The notes: generated from the sequence alone by a model not told the origin. A stretch of 14,525 bases of DNA from an uncultured Gammaproteobacteria bacterium (GCA_913051905.1 CAJXBY010000052.1:1-14525), one strand, 5' to 3'. Shown: positions 1 to 7,921, counted from the first letter of the stretch. Numbers and translations are program-made.

Positions 1-531
1 GATGCGGTGTGGTCGGAACTGCAGACCCAGGGTGAGGAGATGCTGGGCGCCACGGGAATTGAGCCTGACCGCTGGCGTTTTCGGCGTTCGGCGGATCTTC
101 GTTACTCCCGCCAGGCCTACGAGTTGAACGTGACAGCTGCGACCGGTCTGTTTACCGAGGCCGACAAGGAGCACCTGGCTGAGGCATTTCATGCCCGTCA
201 CCAACAGACCTACGGACACCGCAATACCGCTGAGCCCGTGCACCTCGTCACCTTGCGATTGAGCGCCATCGGTGAACTGCCACGGCTTCAGATCACTCAC
301 CGGACGGATGCTTCCGATACGGGTGAAAAGTCTCGGCGGCCGGTCTGGTTTGCCGGTACCGGCATCACCGACTGTCGGGTGTACGACCGGGCCGGGCTTG
401 CTGCGGGCACCAGGCTGGTCGGTCCAGCGGTGGTTGAGTCGCTGGACAGTACGCTGGTGATTCCGCCGGGGTGGGTCGTGGACAATGACCACAATGGTTT
501 TATCACCATGGAGCGATCAGAACATGAATGA
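1..531 (+). CDS. hyuA: Hydantoinase A / oxoprolinase subunit, C-terminal part (5' end outside window)
   Basis: Reading frame 1 is open from the first base to the TGA at 529-531, giving the last 176 residues of a protein that normally has about 650-700. The segment with FRRSADLRYSRQAYELNV is the hallmark C-terminal motif of HyuA proteins (R..DlRY.gQ.yEl). It is followed by the F...H...YG motif (FHARHQQTYGHR) and a beta-rich tail ending in a GPAVVES-like segment. HyuA/HyuB pairs use ATP to open lactam rings (5-oxoproline, N-methylhydantoin) or, in acetone and acetophenone carboxylases, to activate a ketone or bicarbonate. The nucleotide-binding N-terminal domain lies outside the window, so the substrate class cannot be judged here. 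The gene overlaps the start of the B-subunit gene by 8 bases, which suggests translational coupling and a complex. Family assignment is secure; substrate is unknown. Confidence 0.9.
   Translation, partial: DAVWSELQTQGEEMLGATGIEPDRWRFRRSADLRYSRQAYELNVTAATGLFTEADKEHLAEAFHARHQQTYGHRNTAEPVHLVTLRLSAIGELPRLQITHRTDASDTGEKSRRPVWFAGTGITDCRVYDRAGLAAGTRLVGPAVVESLDSTLVIPPGWVVDNDHNGFITMERSEHE
510..513 (+). promoter_or_regulatory. Ribosome binding site deciding the HyuB start
   Basis: GGAG lies 10 bases before the ATG at 524, inside the end of the hyuA frame. It supports 524 over the in-frame ATGs at 485 and 494. Starting there also puts the conserved N-terminal DPVTFEVV segment at about residue 14, as usual in the family. 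Confidence 0.55.
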
Positions 532-2206
532 CTCTTACGATCAGGAGGCAACCACGGTCACCGATCCGGTCACTTTTGAGGTCGTTAAGAACACGCTCTA
601 CAAGGCCGCCGAGGAAATGAAGATCGTCCTCGCCAAAACCGCATATTCTCCTATCCTCAAGGTCGCCGGTGACTACTCCTGCGGGATCTTCGATACGGAC
701 GGGAATATGGTGGCCCAGGGACCGGACCTGCCCATTCACCTGGGTTCAATGCCCGATGCCGTTGCTGCCGTGATCGGTAAATTCAAGGACAGTGCGGTTG
801 AAGGTGACGTCTATATCCACAACGATCCCTACTTCGGAGGTTCTCACCTGCCGGACGTCAATGTCATCGCGCCGGCCTTCTACGATGGGATGATCCTAGG
901 CTGGACATGCGTACGGGCCCACTGGCCGGACATCGGCAGTGCCACACCCGGGAGCTACGGTGCGGTCACCGAGATCTACGGTGAAGGACTACGCATGCCT
1001 CCGATTCGCCTGTATCACGGAGGCGAGATCGATTCAAATGTAGAAGACCTGATCATGGCGAACGTGCGCACGCCCGATGAGCGCCAGGGTGACCTGCGGG
1101 CCCAGGTTGCGGCCAACCACCGGGCCTGTCAGCGGCTGGTAAATCTTGCCTCGAAGTACGGTGTGCACGTATTGACCCGAATCATGCAGGAAGTGATGGA
1201 CTACTCCGAGCGGCTGATGCGGGTGATGCTGTCGGATCTGCCGGACGGTGTCGGGACTTTCGAGGACTTCTGTGACGGTGACGGGATTGTTGAAGACGGT
1301 GAAGATGAAGACTCGACTTTCGCGATTCGCATGCGGGTGCGAAAGACTGGTGATGCGCTGGAAGTTGATTTTGCGGGCAGTGACCCTGCGGTCTCGGGAC
1401 CGATCAATGCACCGCTTTCGGTGACCGCATCCGGGGTCTACTGTTCCCTGAAAATGATCGTCGATCCAGGCAGTCTGATCCCGCCCAATTCAGGCGCCTG
1501 GCGCCCGATCAGGGTGACCGCACCGGAAGGCTCGGTCGTCAACGCAAGCTTTCCTTCCCCGGTGGTCTACGCCAATCATGAGATCAGCCACCGTGTGGCC
1601 GACATGACCTTTGGCGCCATGTCGAGCTTCATGCCGGACAACGTCATGGCGTGCAGTCAGGGTACCTCGGGAATCATTACGCTGGGCGGTCTGGATCCGC
1701 GCAACGGACAGCGATACGTGAGCTACGAGACCATCAAAGGGGGGCTGGGAGCGCGACCGAACAAAGATGGCATCAATGTTGTCGCAGCCGGTATCTCAAA
1801 TACGATGAACACGCCGATTGAGATTCTCGAACTGAGTTTTCCCGTGCGCATCGACTATTACGAAATCACTGCAGACAGTGGTGGGCGGGGCCGCTACCGG
1901 GGAGGATGTGGCTCACGTCGGGCGTGGACCATCGTCGGCCACGATGCCCGGGCGGCGGTCTGCCTAGAGCGCACCAAGTCACCGCCATTTGGTGTCTGCG
2001 GCGGTGAAGCCGGCGCGCCTGCCAGCATTGCCCTCAAACTGCCAGATGGTTCGGTCCGCAAGCTGCTGACCAAGGGCGGGTTCAACGCCCCTGCCGGGTC
2101 CCAGATCCTGCTTGAGGTTCCGGGCGCGGGTGGCTATGGCGATGCCGACGAACGCGATCTGGAGGCCACGGCACAAGACCTCTTGGACGGTTACATCAGC
2201 TATTGA
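524..2206 (+). CDS. hyuB: Hydantoinase B / oxoprolinase subunit
   Basis: A 560-residue protein, full length for the HyuB family (about 500-600). Visible family landmarks are DPVTFEVVKNTLYKAAEEM near residues 14-32, TAYSPILKVAGDYSCGIFD near 39-57, the HLGSMPDAV segment near 72-80, and NDPYFGGSHLPDV at 100-112. RTPDERQGDLRAQ follows further on, and the Gly/Arg-rich DSGGRGRYRGGCGSRR lies near the C-terminal region. It would form the catalytic complex with the HyuA subunit upstream: ATP-dependent ring opening of a lactam or hydantoin, or ATP-dependent carboxylation of a ketone as in acetone and acetophenone carboxylases. Both readings fit, because amidase-type hydrolases as well as a CoA ligase and a thiolase-fold gene lie nearby. 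The ATG at 524 overlaps hyuA by 8 bases. No frame break or missing block is visible. Cytosolic; no signal peptide. Confidence 0.93.
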   Translation: MNDSYDQEATTVTDPVTFEVVKNTLYKAAEEMKIVLAKTAYSPILKVAGDYSCGIFDTDGNMVAQGPDLPIHLGSMPDAVAAVIGKFKDSAVEGDVYIHNDPYFGGSHLPDVNVIAPAFYDGMILGWTCVRAHWPDIGSATPGSYGAVTEIYGEGLRMPPIRLYHGGEIDSNVEDLIMANVRTPDERQGDLRAQVAANHRACQRLVNLASKYGVHVLTRIMQEVMDYSERLMRVMLSDLPDGVGTFEDFCDGDGIVEDGEDEDSTFAIRMRVRKTGDALEVDFAGSDPAVSGPINAPLSVTASGVYCSLKMIVDPGSLIPPNSGAWRPIRVTAPEGSVVNASFPSPVVYANHEISHRVADMTFGAMSSFMPDNVMACSQGTSGIITLGGLDPRNGQRYVSYETIKGGLGARPNKDGINVVAAGISNTMNTPIEILELSFPVRIDYYEITADSGGRGRYRGGCGSRRAWTIVGHDARAAVCLERTKSPPFGVCGGEAGAPASIALKLPDGSVRKLLTKGGFNAPAGSQILLEVPGAGGYGDADERDLEATAQDLLDGYISY

Positions 2207-2226
2207 ATGGACGGGAAGAGTAAAAT

Positions 2227-3015
2227 ATGAACACCCAGCCGATCAGGATCTGCTACCAGAGTTATGTGGATTACGAGAACGGAAAGACCTACTGGGACAC
2301 CTTAGGGGCGTACCTGGAAAAAATTACTTACCCCGGTACCACCATCGATATACGGGGTATCACGCCCTTCGACTCCTACGCCCACAATCTGGTCGAGATG
2401 CGTTGTGCCCGGGAGATGATCTGCAATGCGGTTGCGGCCGAACGTGAGGGTTACGACGCGTTTATTGTGGGGCACTTTCAGGACGCCGGGCTGTATGAAG
2501 CGCGTGCGGTCGTGGATATCCCGGTGGTGTCACTTGGCGAGTCCAGCATGTTGTATAGCTGTCAGCTCGCACAGCGAATCGGAATCGTCACGATCAATAC
2601 GCGATTTGTCCCGTGGTTCCACCACCAGATCCGCAAGTATGGGTTGAACGAAAGAATTACGGGCGTTCACGCGATGAAGTTCGAACCCGGCCAGCTACTT
2701 GGTGCGATGGGGGATGAACAGAAAACCCTCGAGGCCAAAGAACTGTTCTGTAAGCAGGCTGAGCCTTTGGTCGAAAACGGCGTGGAACTGATTCTTGCCG
2801 GTGGCGGGATTCCGATGTTGCTGTTTGCCGATCAGTTCGGCTTCAACGTTTCGGGTGCACCGGTGGTCAACGGTATCGACATTGTACTGAAAGCAGCGGA
2901 AACTGCTGTCTATCTGCAGCGCACCAGCGGACTGGGTGTCAGCCGCGTCGGTGACTATGCCAAACCACCACCCCACATCATCGAAGAGTTTTTAAGCCAT
3001 CCCAAGGGACTCTAG
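2227..3015 (+). CDS. Asp/Glu/hydantoin racemase-fold protein lacking both catalytic cysteines
   Basis: A 262-residue protein of the PF01177 superfamily (hydantoin/aspartate/glutamate racemase, maleate isomerase, arylmalonate decarboxylase), which has two pseudo-symmetric alpha/beta domains. GYDAFIVGHFQDAGLYEAR (76-93) aligns with the first active-site loop, usually written GYDAf.iacFgDPGL..aRE in hydantoin racemases. The cysteine position is His83 here. VELILAGGGIPML (186-198) aligns with the second loop (..IvLGCaGM); the cysteine position is Gly193. IPVVSLGESSM (98-108) matches the conserved PViGigEa segment. The N-terminal NPNT motif is also replaced (ICYQSYVD). Classic two-base racemization therefore seems impossible. 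A decarboxylase, isomerase or hydrolase with other residues, or a binding role, is more likely. It starts 20 bases after hyuB, with a purine-rich GGGAAGAG just before the ATG. Fold assignment is strong; function is unknown. Confidence 0.85.
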   Translation: MNTQPIRICYQSYVDYENGKTYWDTLGAYLEKITYPGTTIDIRGITPFDSYAHNLVEMRCAREMICNAVAAEREGYDAFIVGHFQDAGLYEARAVVDIPVVSLGESSMLYSCQLAQRIGIVTINTRFVPWFHHQIRKYGLNERITGVHAMKFEPGQLLGAMGDEQKTLEAKELFCKQAEPLVENGVELILAGGGIPMLLFADQFGFNVSGAPVVNGIDIVLKAAETAVYLQRTSGLGVSRVGDYAKPPPHIIEEFLSHPKGL

Positions 3016-3019
3016 AGGG
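3014..3019 (+). promoter_or_regulatory. Ribosome binding site deciding the first acyl-CoA ligase start
   Basis: AGAGGG ends 10 bases before the ATG at 3030. The in-frame TTG at 3021 directly abuts this purine run and would have no room for ribosome pairing, so 3030 is the better start. Confidence 0.55.
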
Positions 3020-3029
3020 TTTGTGTTCG

Positions 3030-4667
3030 ATGGCAGTCGGATTTGCAGATACCGATACGGTATTTGGTACGGTCCGTGAGGTCGCTGAACGCTGGCCGGA
3101 ACGTCCTTTTCTCGAAGTATTACCGGAGACGGCTACCGCCTATGGGATCTCGGCGGGGACGTTGAGTTACGGTCGGTTACTGGACGAGGTCCGGCAACTG
3201 CAGACCGCCTACCAGGCGGCGGGCTACCTCGCCGGAAGCCGGGTGATGCTGAGGCTGGACAGCCGGCCGGCATTTTTCAAGCACTGGTTTGCTCTGAACG
3301 CACTCGGCCTGTCGGTGGTTCCGGTGAACCCCGATCTTCGGGCTGCAGAACTTGAATTTATGGCGGCCCACGCCAGTCCCTGTCTGGCGGTTGCCACGGG
3401 CCAGGGTTTTCAGGACCTGCAGCGAGCGAGTTTCAAATCGGGTATTGAGTTTCCAGTCATTGTGCCCGATGAGCCACTGCCGGCTCCGGCAAGTGTTACA
3501 CCGGTGGCCGACGTGCGGGTTGAGCCTCTGCGGCGTGAATCGGCGATGCTGTATACCTCGGGTACCACGGGCCAGCCTAAAGGCTGTGTTCTGGCAAACC
3601 TGTATTTTCTCAACATGGGTCGTTGGTATAACGAAGCCGGTGGGCTGTGTTCACTGTCAGATGACGAAGAGCGGATGATCACCCCTTTACCGATGTTTCA
3701 CATGAACGCGCTGGCCTGCTCGCTGATGGCAATGGTCATGGCAGGTGGCTGTCTGATCGCGCTCGATCGCTTTCACCCGCAGAGCTGGTGGGCCAGTGTT
3801 CGTGAAAGCGGGGCGACCTGCCTGCATTATCTCGGCGTCATGCTATCGATACTGATGAAGGCACCGGCGTCGGCCTCTGACCTCGACCACCAGGTGCGGT
3901 TCGGGTTCGGGGCGGGGGTCGATCCCGGCCTGCACGCGGAGTTCGAGAATCGGTTCGGCTTCCCGCTCATCGAAGCCTGGGCCATGACCGAGACCGGTGC
4001 CGGTGCGGTGATCTGTGCCAATCAGGAACCCCGCAAAGTGGGCCAGAACTGCCTGGGACGCCCCGCGAGTGACGTGCAGGTGCGGATTGTCGGTGAGAAC
4101 GGGAAGGAGGTCGCAGTGGGCTGTCCCGGTGAGTTGCTGGTGCGCCACGCAGGAGCAGACGCGAAACACGGGTTCTTCACCGAGTACTACAAGGATCCGG
4201 AAGGCACCTGCGCCGCCTGGGAGGGAGGGTGGTTCCACACCGGAGATATCGTCCGGAAGGATGCGGACGGAGACATGTTTTTCGTCGACCGTAAGAAGAA
4301 CGTGATTCGACGCAGCGGCGAAAATATTATGGCTGTTGAAGTGGAGTCCACCCTTATGCGCCATCCGTCGGTGATCACGGCTGGGGTTGCGGCCGTGAAT
4401 GATGGGGTCCGGGGTGAGGAGGTTTTTGCCTGTCTGGTGGTTGAAGGGGGTGCCGAGGCTGACCGGCTTCGAGACATCGTCAAGTGGTGTCTGACCCAGA
4501 TTGCCTATTACAAAGTACCGGGTTTTGTTGCCAGTGTTTCCCAACTGCCGCTGACCGCCACGCAGAAGATTCAGCGCAGTGAGTTGAAATCGCTCGCAGC
4601 CCGACTGCTTTCTGACCCAGACACCGTTGACACGACGGTGTTGAAGCGCCGTCGGAGGGAGCCGTGA
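3030..4667 (+). CDS. ATP-dependent acyl-CoA ligase, CaiC-like (class I adenylate-forming)
   Basis: A 545-residue enzyme of normal family length. It would activate a carboxylate to an acyl-adenylate and then to a CoA thioester. The core motifs are all present: the P-loop YTSGTTGQPKG at 175-185, the A5 motif AMTETG at 318-323, the A7 aspartate in HTGD at 403-406, the hinge and A8 region from Arg421 through RRSGENIMAVEVE at 427-439, and the A10 catalytic lysine Lys513 in QKIQRSEL. The HYLGVMLSILM segment (266-276) and overall pattern resemble crotonobetaine/carnitine-CoA ligases, but this does not fix the substrate. The tail is very basic (VLKRRRREP), and its end overlaps the next gene by 4 bases (GTGA). 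That coupling to a thiolase-fold gene suggests its product feeds C-C cleavage. The start is ATG 3030, 14 bases after the previous stop. Confidence 0.9.
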   Translation: MAVGFADTDTVFGTVREVAERWPERPFLEVLPETATAYGISAGTLSYGRLLDEVRQLQTAYQAAGYLAGSRVMLRLDSRPAFFKHWFALNALGLSVVPVNPDLRAAELEFMAAHASPCLAVATGQGFQDLQRASFKSGIEFPVIVPDEPLPAPASVTPVADVRVEPLRRESAMLYTSGTTGQPKGCVLANLYFLNMGRWYNEAGGLCSLSDDEERMITPLPMFHMNALACSLMAMVMAGGCLIALDRFHPQSWWASVRESGATCLHYLGVMLSILMKAPASASDLDHQVRFGFGAGVDPGLHAEFENRFGFPLIEAWAMTETGAGAVICANQEPRKVGQNCLGRPASDVQVRIVGENGKEVAVGCPGELLVRHAGADAKHGFFTEYYKDPEGTCAAWEGGWFHTGDIVRKDADGDMFFVDRKKNVIRRSGENIMAVEVESTLMRHPSVITAGVAAVNDGVRGEEVFACLVVEGGAEADRLRDIVKWCLTQIAYYKVPGFVASVSQLPLTATQKIQRSELKSLAARLLSDPDTVDTTVLKRRRREP

Positions 4668-5848
4668 CAACCCCGGCGGGGCTTCGCCGGGCCTACGATG
4701 GCGTCGTTCTGGCAGCACCGGTGACGGTGCCCTATCAGCGGTTTTCCAAGGAATCGGCACACCATTGGATCGCGCGGGCTTTGCGCGGGAGTCTGGCTAC
4801 GGCCGGAATTTCTCCAGCTGAGTTAGACGGGTTTTCCGTTGCCAGTTTTACCTTGTTTCCAGACACGGCTGTCGGTCTTACTCAGCACCTGGGACTGGTG
4901 CCCCGCTGGCTCGATCATATTCCGACCGGCGGCGCCAGCGGGATCACCGCGCTGCGCCGTGCGGCGCGTGCTGTTCAGGCAGGAGACGCCGCTGTCGTCG
5001 CCTGTGTCGCGGGTGACACCAATCATGTCGACAGTTTCCGCCGCCTGTTGTCGAGTTTCAGCCGCTTTGCGCAGGATGCCTCCTGGCCATATGGATCCGG
5101 CGGGCCCAATACCAGCTTTGCGCTGATGACTGATCACTACATGCACACCTACGGCGCAACCCGTGAGGACTTTGGCCGGTTGTGTGTCTCGCAGCGCAAC
5201 AATGCGCTGCGCAACCCCCATGCGATCATGAAAGAGCCGCTGACTATGGCTCAATATTTATCGGCCCGTCTGATTTCAGACCCGATTGCACTGTACGACT
5301 GTGTGATGCCGGTTGCAGGGGCAGAAGCGTTTCTGGTCCTTCGCGAAGAGGATGCTGTCGCCCATGGCCTGCCTTATGCTTACATCCGATCGACAATCGA
5401 GCGCCACAATGCGTTTGCCGCCGACACCGTGCAGACGCGCGGCGGCTGGGCCGTCGACGTCGACGAACTGTACGCCATGGCTCAAGCCGCTCCCGCTGAC
5501 ATCGATCTCCTGCAGACCTATGATGATTATCCGGTGATTACGATGATGCAGATTGAGGATCTGGGGTTCTGTGAAAAAGGCGGGGCCGCTTCGTTCGTGC
5601 GCCAGAGGGACCTCACGATCGATGGGGATTTTCCGCACAACACATCCGGAGGCCAGTTATCGGCTGGACAGGCCGGTGCAGCCGGCGGGTTCCTTGGTCT
5701 GGTTGAGGCAATCCGACAGGTGACGGGGACCGCAGGACCCACTCAGGTGTCGCAGGCCCGTCTGGCACTGGTGTCAGGCTTCGGTATGATCAATTACGAT
5801 CGCGGTGTCTGTTCAGGTGCCGCGGTGATCTCGGGGACCGGTTCATGA
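4664..5848 (+). CDS. SCP2-type thiolase-fold protein with altered active site (possible retro-aldolase)
   Basis: A 394-residue thiolase-superfamily protein, a usual length for SCP2/lipid-transfer-type members. It starts at GTG 4664 behind GGAGGG at 4654-4659. The nucleophile loop reads HIPTGGASGITAL (85-97); the usual Cys-x-Ser-Gly is Gly90-Ala-Ser-Gly, so the acyl-accepting cysteine is missing. HNTSGGQLSAGQAGAAGG (325-342) matches the NxxGG...GHP.GA.G loop, but the catalytic His is replaced by Gln336. A cysteine (Cys383) remains near the C-terminal loop, in MINYDRGVCSGAAV. The next gene begins with a DUF35 zinc-ribbon/OB domain, the usual partner of such thiolases. In the steroid side-chain system, Ltp2 with the ChsH2 DUF35 domain is a cysteine-independent retro-aldolase. 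By analogy this protein may cleave a beta-hydroxyacyl-CoA rather than perform thiolysis. That role is inference; the superfamily call is firm. Confidence 0.85.
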   Translation: MTTPAGLRRAYDGVVLAAPVTVPYQRFSKESAHHWIARALRGSLATAGISPAELDGFSVASFTLFPDTAVGLTQHLGLVPRWLDHIPTGGASGITALRRAARAVQAGDAAVVACVAGDTNHVDSFRRLLSSFSRFAQDASWPYGSGGPNTSFALMTDHYMHTYGATREDFGRLCVSQRNNALRNPHAIMKEPLTMAQYLSARLISDPIALYDCVMPVAGAEAFLVLREEDAVAHGLPYAYIRSTIERHNAFAADTVQTRGGWAVDVDELYAMAQAAPADIDLLQTYDDYPVITMMQIEDLGFCEKGGAASFVRQRDLTIDGDFPHNTSGGQLSAGQAGAAGGFLGLVEAIRQVTGTAGPTQVSQARLALVSGFGMINYDRGVCSGAAVISGTGS

Positions 5849-7098
5849 CGACGCCAATCCAGCCGCCGCCCAGAAAAGATCCTCAGAAACGGACCCGTGT
5901 GCCGGTGGCACCGCCCGATGTCCGCAGCCGCGCTGCGCTCGGCCTGTCGGTGGCTGCAGCCCGGGGGCGTTTTATGCTGCAGGTCTGTAACGAGTGCTCA
6001 GCGGTCCAGTACCCACCGCGAGACGCCTGTTCCAGCTGCCTGTCGGTAGACCTGGACTGGCAGGTTGTTTCGAGTCGCGGCCGACTGGTCGCCAAGACCA
6101 TCGTACGTACCAGCACGCACGTTTATTTCCGTGAGCGGACACCATGGCGGGTTGGTACAGTGCGGCTGGACTGCGGTCCGGCCATGATCTGCCATATCCA
6201 TGGGGATTGTGCGCCCCGGGACAACGTCCGCGTTATCAACCGCCTTGACAAGTCCGGTCATGGTGTCCTGTTTGCTGTTCCAGAGAAGGAGATGCCCGCT
6301 ATGGAAGACGATCCTCAACTGCGCGAACTGACCTGCAGCCCGAAATTTCGCCGCATTCTGATCACTGACGCACGCAGTGAAAGCGGCCAGGCTCTGGCCA
6401 GGTCCTTCTCTGAGGCCGGAGCGTCGATCGTCTTTGCCGGCGAGGCGGAGAGCTGGCGCCATTGGCCGGAACGGGAGAACCTGCAAAGCATAGCCAATGT
6501 GGAACTCGTCCCTCTCGACGTGAGTGATACCCAGTCCGTTGAGGAGTTGTGTGGTGAGATCGGCGGCAAGGTGGATATTCTGGTCAACAACGCTCGGTTC
6601 GTCCGACCCGGTGGTGTCGTGGATGGCGGTAATCTGGTGTTCGCCCAGCAGGAAATGGAAGTGAACTGTCTCGGGCTGATGCGCCTTGCTCAGGCGTTTG
6701 GCCCGGTGATGCGCGGCCGCGGTGCTGATGGTGTCAACAGCGCAACGGCCTGGGTGAATATTATGTCGGTGTACGCCTACTGCAATCTGCCGCCGTTTGG
6801 CACCTATTCGGCATCCAGCGCAGCGGCACATTCGCTTTCGCAATGCCTGCGGTCGGAACTGCGTGCTGGCGGTGTGCGGGTCATGAACGTTTACACCAGT
6901 CCGATCGACGATGAATGGCATCAGCCCTTGCCCCCTCCCAAAGTCGATGCGGTGAAGCTATCTGCCGCAGTGATCGAAGGCCTGCAGGAAGGACTCGAGG
7001 AGGTCTATGTCGGTGACGTGGCAGAGGACCTGATCGATCGTTGGGCTGCCGGGCCCAAGCTTCTGGAGCTGGAAATGACCCGGCAAGGAGGCGCTTGA
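5845..7098 (+). CDS. Fusion: DUF35 zinc-ribbon/OB domain plus degenerate short-chain dehydrogenase domain
   Basis: A 417-residue two-domain protein. Residues about 40-150 form a DUF35 domain. A rubredoxin-like zinc ribbon uses Cys48, Cys51, Cys62 and Cys65, followed by an OB-fold part (DWQVVSSRGRLVAKTIV onward). Residues about 168-417 form a Rossmann SDR domain with ILITDARSESG, LDVSD (224-228), ILVNNA (245-250), Ser308 in VNIMSV and Tyr321. Several SDR hallmarks are altered. The TGxxxGxG loop is TDARSESG (174-181), NNAG is NNAR (Arg251), and YxxxK is YSASS, so the catalytic Lys is Ser325. The DUF35 half most likely docks on the thiolase-fold protein encoded just upstream (4-base ATGA overlap). 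The SDR half may bind cofactor or substrate weakly, do changed chemistry, or only scaffold. The start is ATG 5845, set by the overlap. Domain calls are firm; activity is unknown. Confidence 0.87.
   Translation: MTTPIQPPPRKDPQKRTRVPVAPPDVRSRAALGLSVAAARGRFMLQVCNECSAVQYPPRDACSSCLSVDLDWQVVSSRGRLVAKTIVRTSTHVYFRERTPWRVGTVRLDCGPAMICHIHGDCAPRDNVRVINRLDKSGHGVLFAVPEKEMPAMEDDPQLRELTCSPKFRRILITDARSESGQALARSFSEAGASIVFAGEAESWRHWPERENLQSIANVELVPLDVSDTQSVEELCGEIGGKVDILVNNARFVRPGGVVDGGNLVFAQQEMEVNCLGLMRLAQAFGPVMRGRGADGVNSATAWVNIMSVYAYCNLPPFGTYSASSAAAHSLSQCLRSELRAGGVRVMNVYTSPIDDEWHQPLPPPKVDAVKLSAAVIEGLQEGLEEVYVGDVAEDLIDRWAAGPKLLELEMTRQGGA
7085..7091 (+). promoter_or_regulatory. Strong ribosome binding site deciding the cyclase-family start
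   Basis: AAGGAGG, a full Shine-Dalgarno match, lies 9 bases before the ATG at 7101. It makes 7101 much more likely than the upstream in-frame ATG at 7041, which lies inside the previous gene. Confidence 0.8.
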
Positions 7099-7100
7099 TA

Positions 7101-7913
7101 ATGGCTGCACCAGAAAGCCACGATCAAACCGTGCTGTCGGGTCTGGTGTCAGCGATGGCCCACGGCGACGTTTCGACGGTCGACCTGACCCACACTCTGG
7201 ATCCGGATTTTCCAGTGATCATTCTGCCGCCGGAATTCGGTCAGTGCGCCCGATTTCGGATGGAGGAGATCTCCGCCTATGATCACCGCGGTCCGGCCTG
7301 GAAGTGGCACAACTTTTCCTGTTGTGAGCATACCGGTACCCATTTTGACGCACCCAGCCACTGGATTTCAGGTCGGGACCTGCCTAACAACAGCGTGGAC
7401 GAGATCCCTGTCGGACGGTTCATCGGTCCGGCCTGCGTCATCGACTGTTCCGCGGGCGCGGGCCAGGACGATGACTTCGAACTGACACCCGAAGTGATCG
7501 AGGACTGGGAAGCAGATCACGGCAGAATCCCGCCTGACTGCTGGGTACTGATGCGAACCGACTGGTCGAAACGCTCCGGCTCCGCTTATCTCAATATGCG
7601 CGAGGACGGACCGCACTCACCAGGGCCTTCGCCAGCGGGGATTCGTCTGCTGGTCGAGGAGCGGGACATCCGGGGGTTTGGCGTAGAGACGGTGGGAACG
7701 GACGCCGGTCAGGGGCAGCACTACACGCCACCGTTCCCGGCACACTACACCTTGCACGGTAACAACAAGTATGGCCTGCAGTGTCTGAACAATCTGGATC
7801 TTCTCCCGCCTGTAGGGGCTGTCATCATCGCGACACCGCTCAAGATCAGAAACGGAACGGGCAGCCCGCTTCGGGTGTTGGCGCTGGTGCCGCGAAACGG
7901 TGACTGCGAGTAA
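7101..7913 (+). CDS. Cyclase-family metal-dependent hydrolase (kynurenine formamidase/isatin hydrolase type)
   Basis: A 270-residue protein of the PF04199 'cyclase' family. The metal-binding signature HxGTHxDxPxH is complete at 77-87 (HTGTHFDAPSH). The N-terminal VDLTHTLDPDFPV and the C-terminal NNLDLLPPVGAVIIATPLK also match the family. Known members use Mn or Zn to hydrolyse amide bonds, as in N-formylkynurenine or isatin, or cyclic esters. Some act on CoA-linked or dicarboxylic intermediates of unknown type. It starts 2 bases after the DUF35-SDR gene with an excellent ribosome binding site, and ends 8 bases before the flavoprotein gene, so it is firmly in the operon. A hydrolytic ring-opening or deacylation step is the likely role. 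The substrate cannot be read from the sequence. No missing residues are seen in the main motif. Confidence 0.88.
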   Translation: MAAPESHDQTVLSGLVSAMAHGDVSTVDLTHTLDPDFPVIILPPEFGQCARFRMEEISAYDHRGPAWKWHNFSCCEHTGTHFDAPSHWISGRDLPNNSVDEIPVGRFIGPACVIDCSAGAGQDDDFELTPEVIEDWEADHGRIPPDCWVLMRTDWSKRSGSAYLNMREDGPHSPGPSPAGIRLLVEERDIRGFGVETVGTDAGQGQHYTPPFPAHYTLHGNNKYGLQCLNNLDLLPPVGAVIIATPLKIRNGTGSPLRVLALVPRNGDCE

Positions 7914-7921
7914 TTGAAGTC

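Noticed and set aside
485..523. Upstream start (ATG 485) for HyuB adding 13 residues
   Set aside because: The extra residues are not family-like, and GGAG at 510-513 is well placed for ATG 524 instead.
3843..4760. Long open frame of 305 codons on the minus strand opposite the first acyl-CoA ligase
   Set aside because: It is antisense to a gene with every class I adenylate-forming motif, its protein has low-complexity, Arg/Pro/His-rich composition, and it matches no family I know. Typical shadow frame of GC-rich DNA.
5998..6921. Long open frame of 307 codons on the minus strand opposite the DUF35-SDR gene
   Set aside because: The sense strand carries a four-cysteine zinc site and an SDR fold, with overlap-coupled starts. 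The antisense product shows no recognisable domain or ribosome site.
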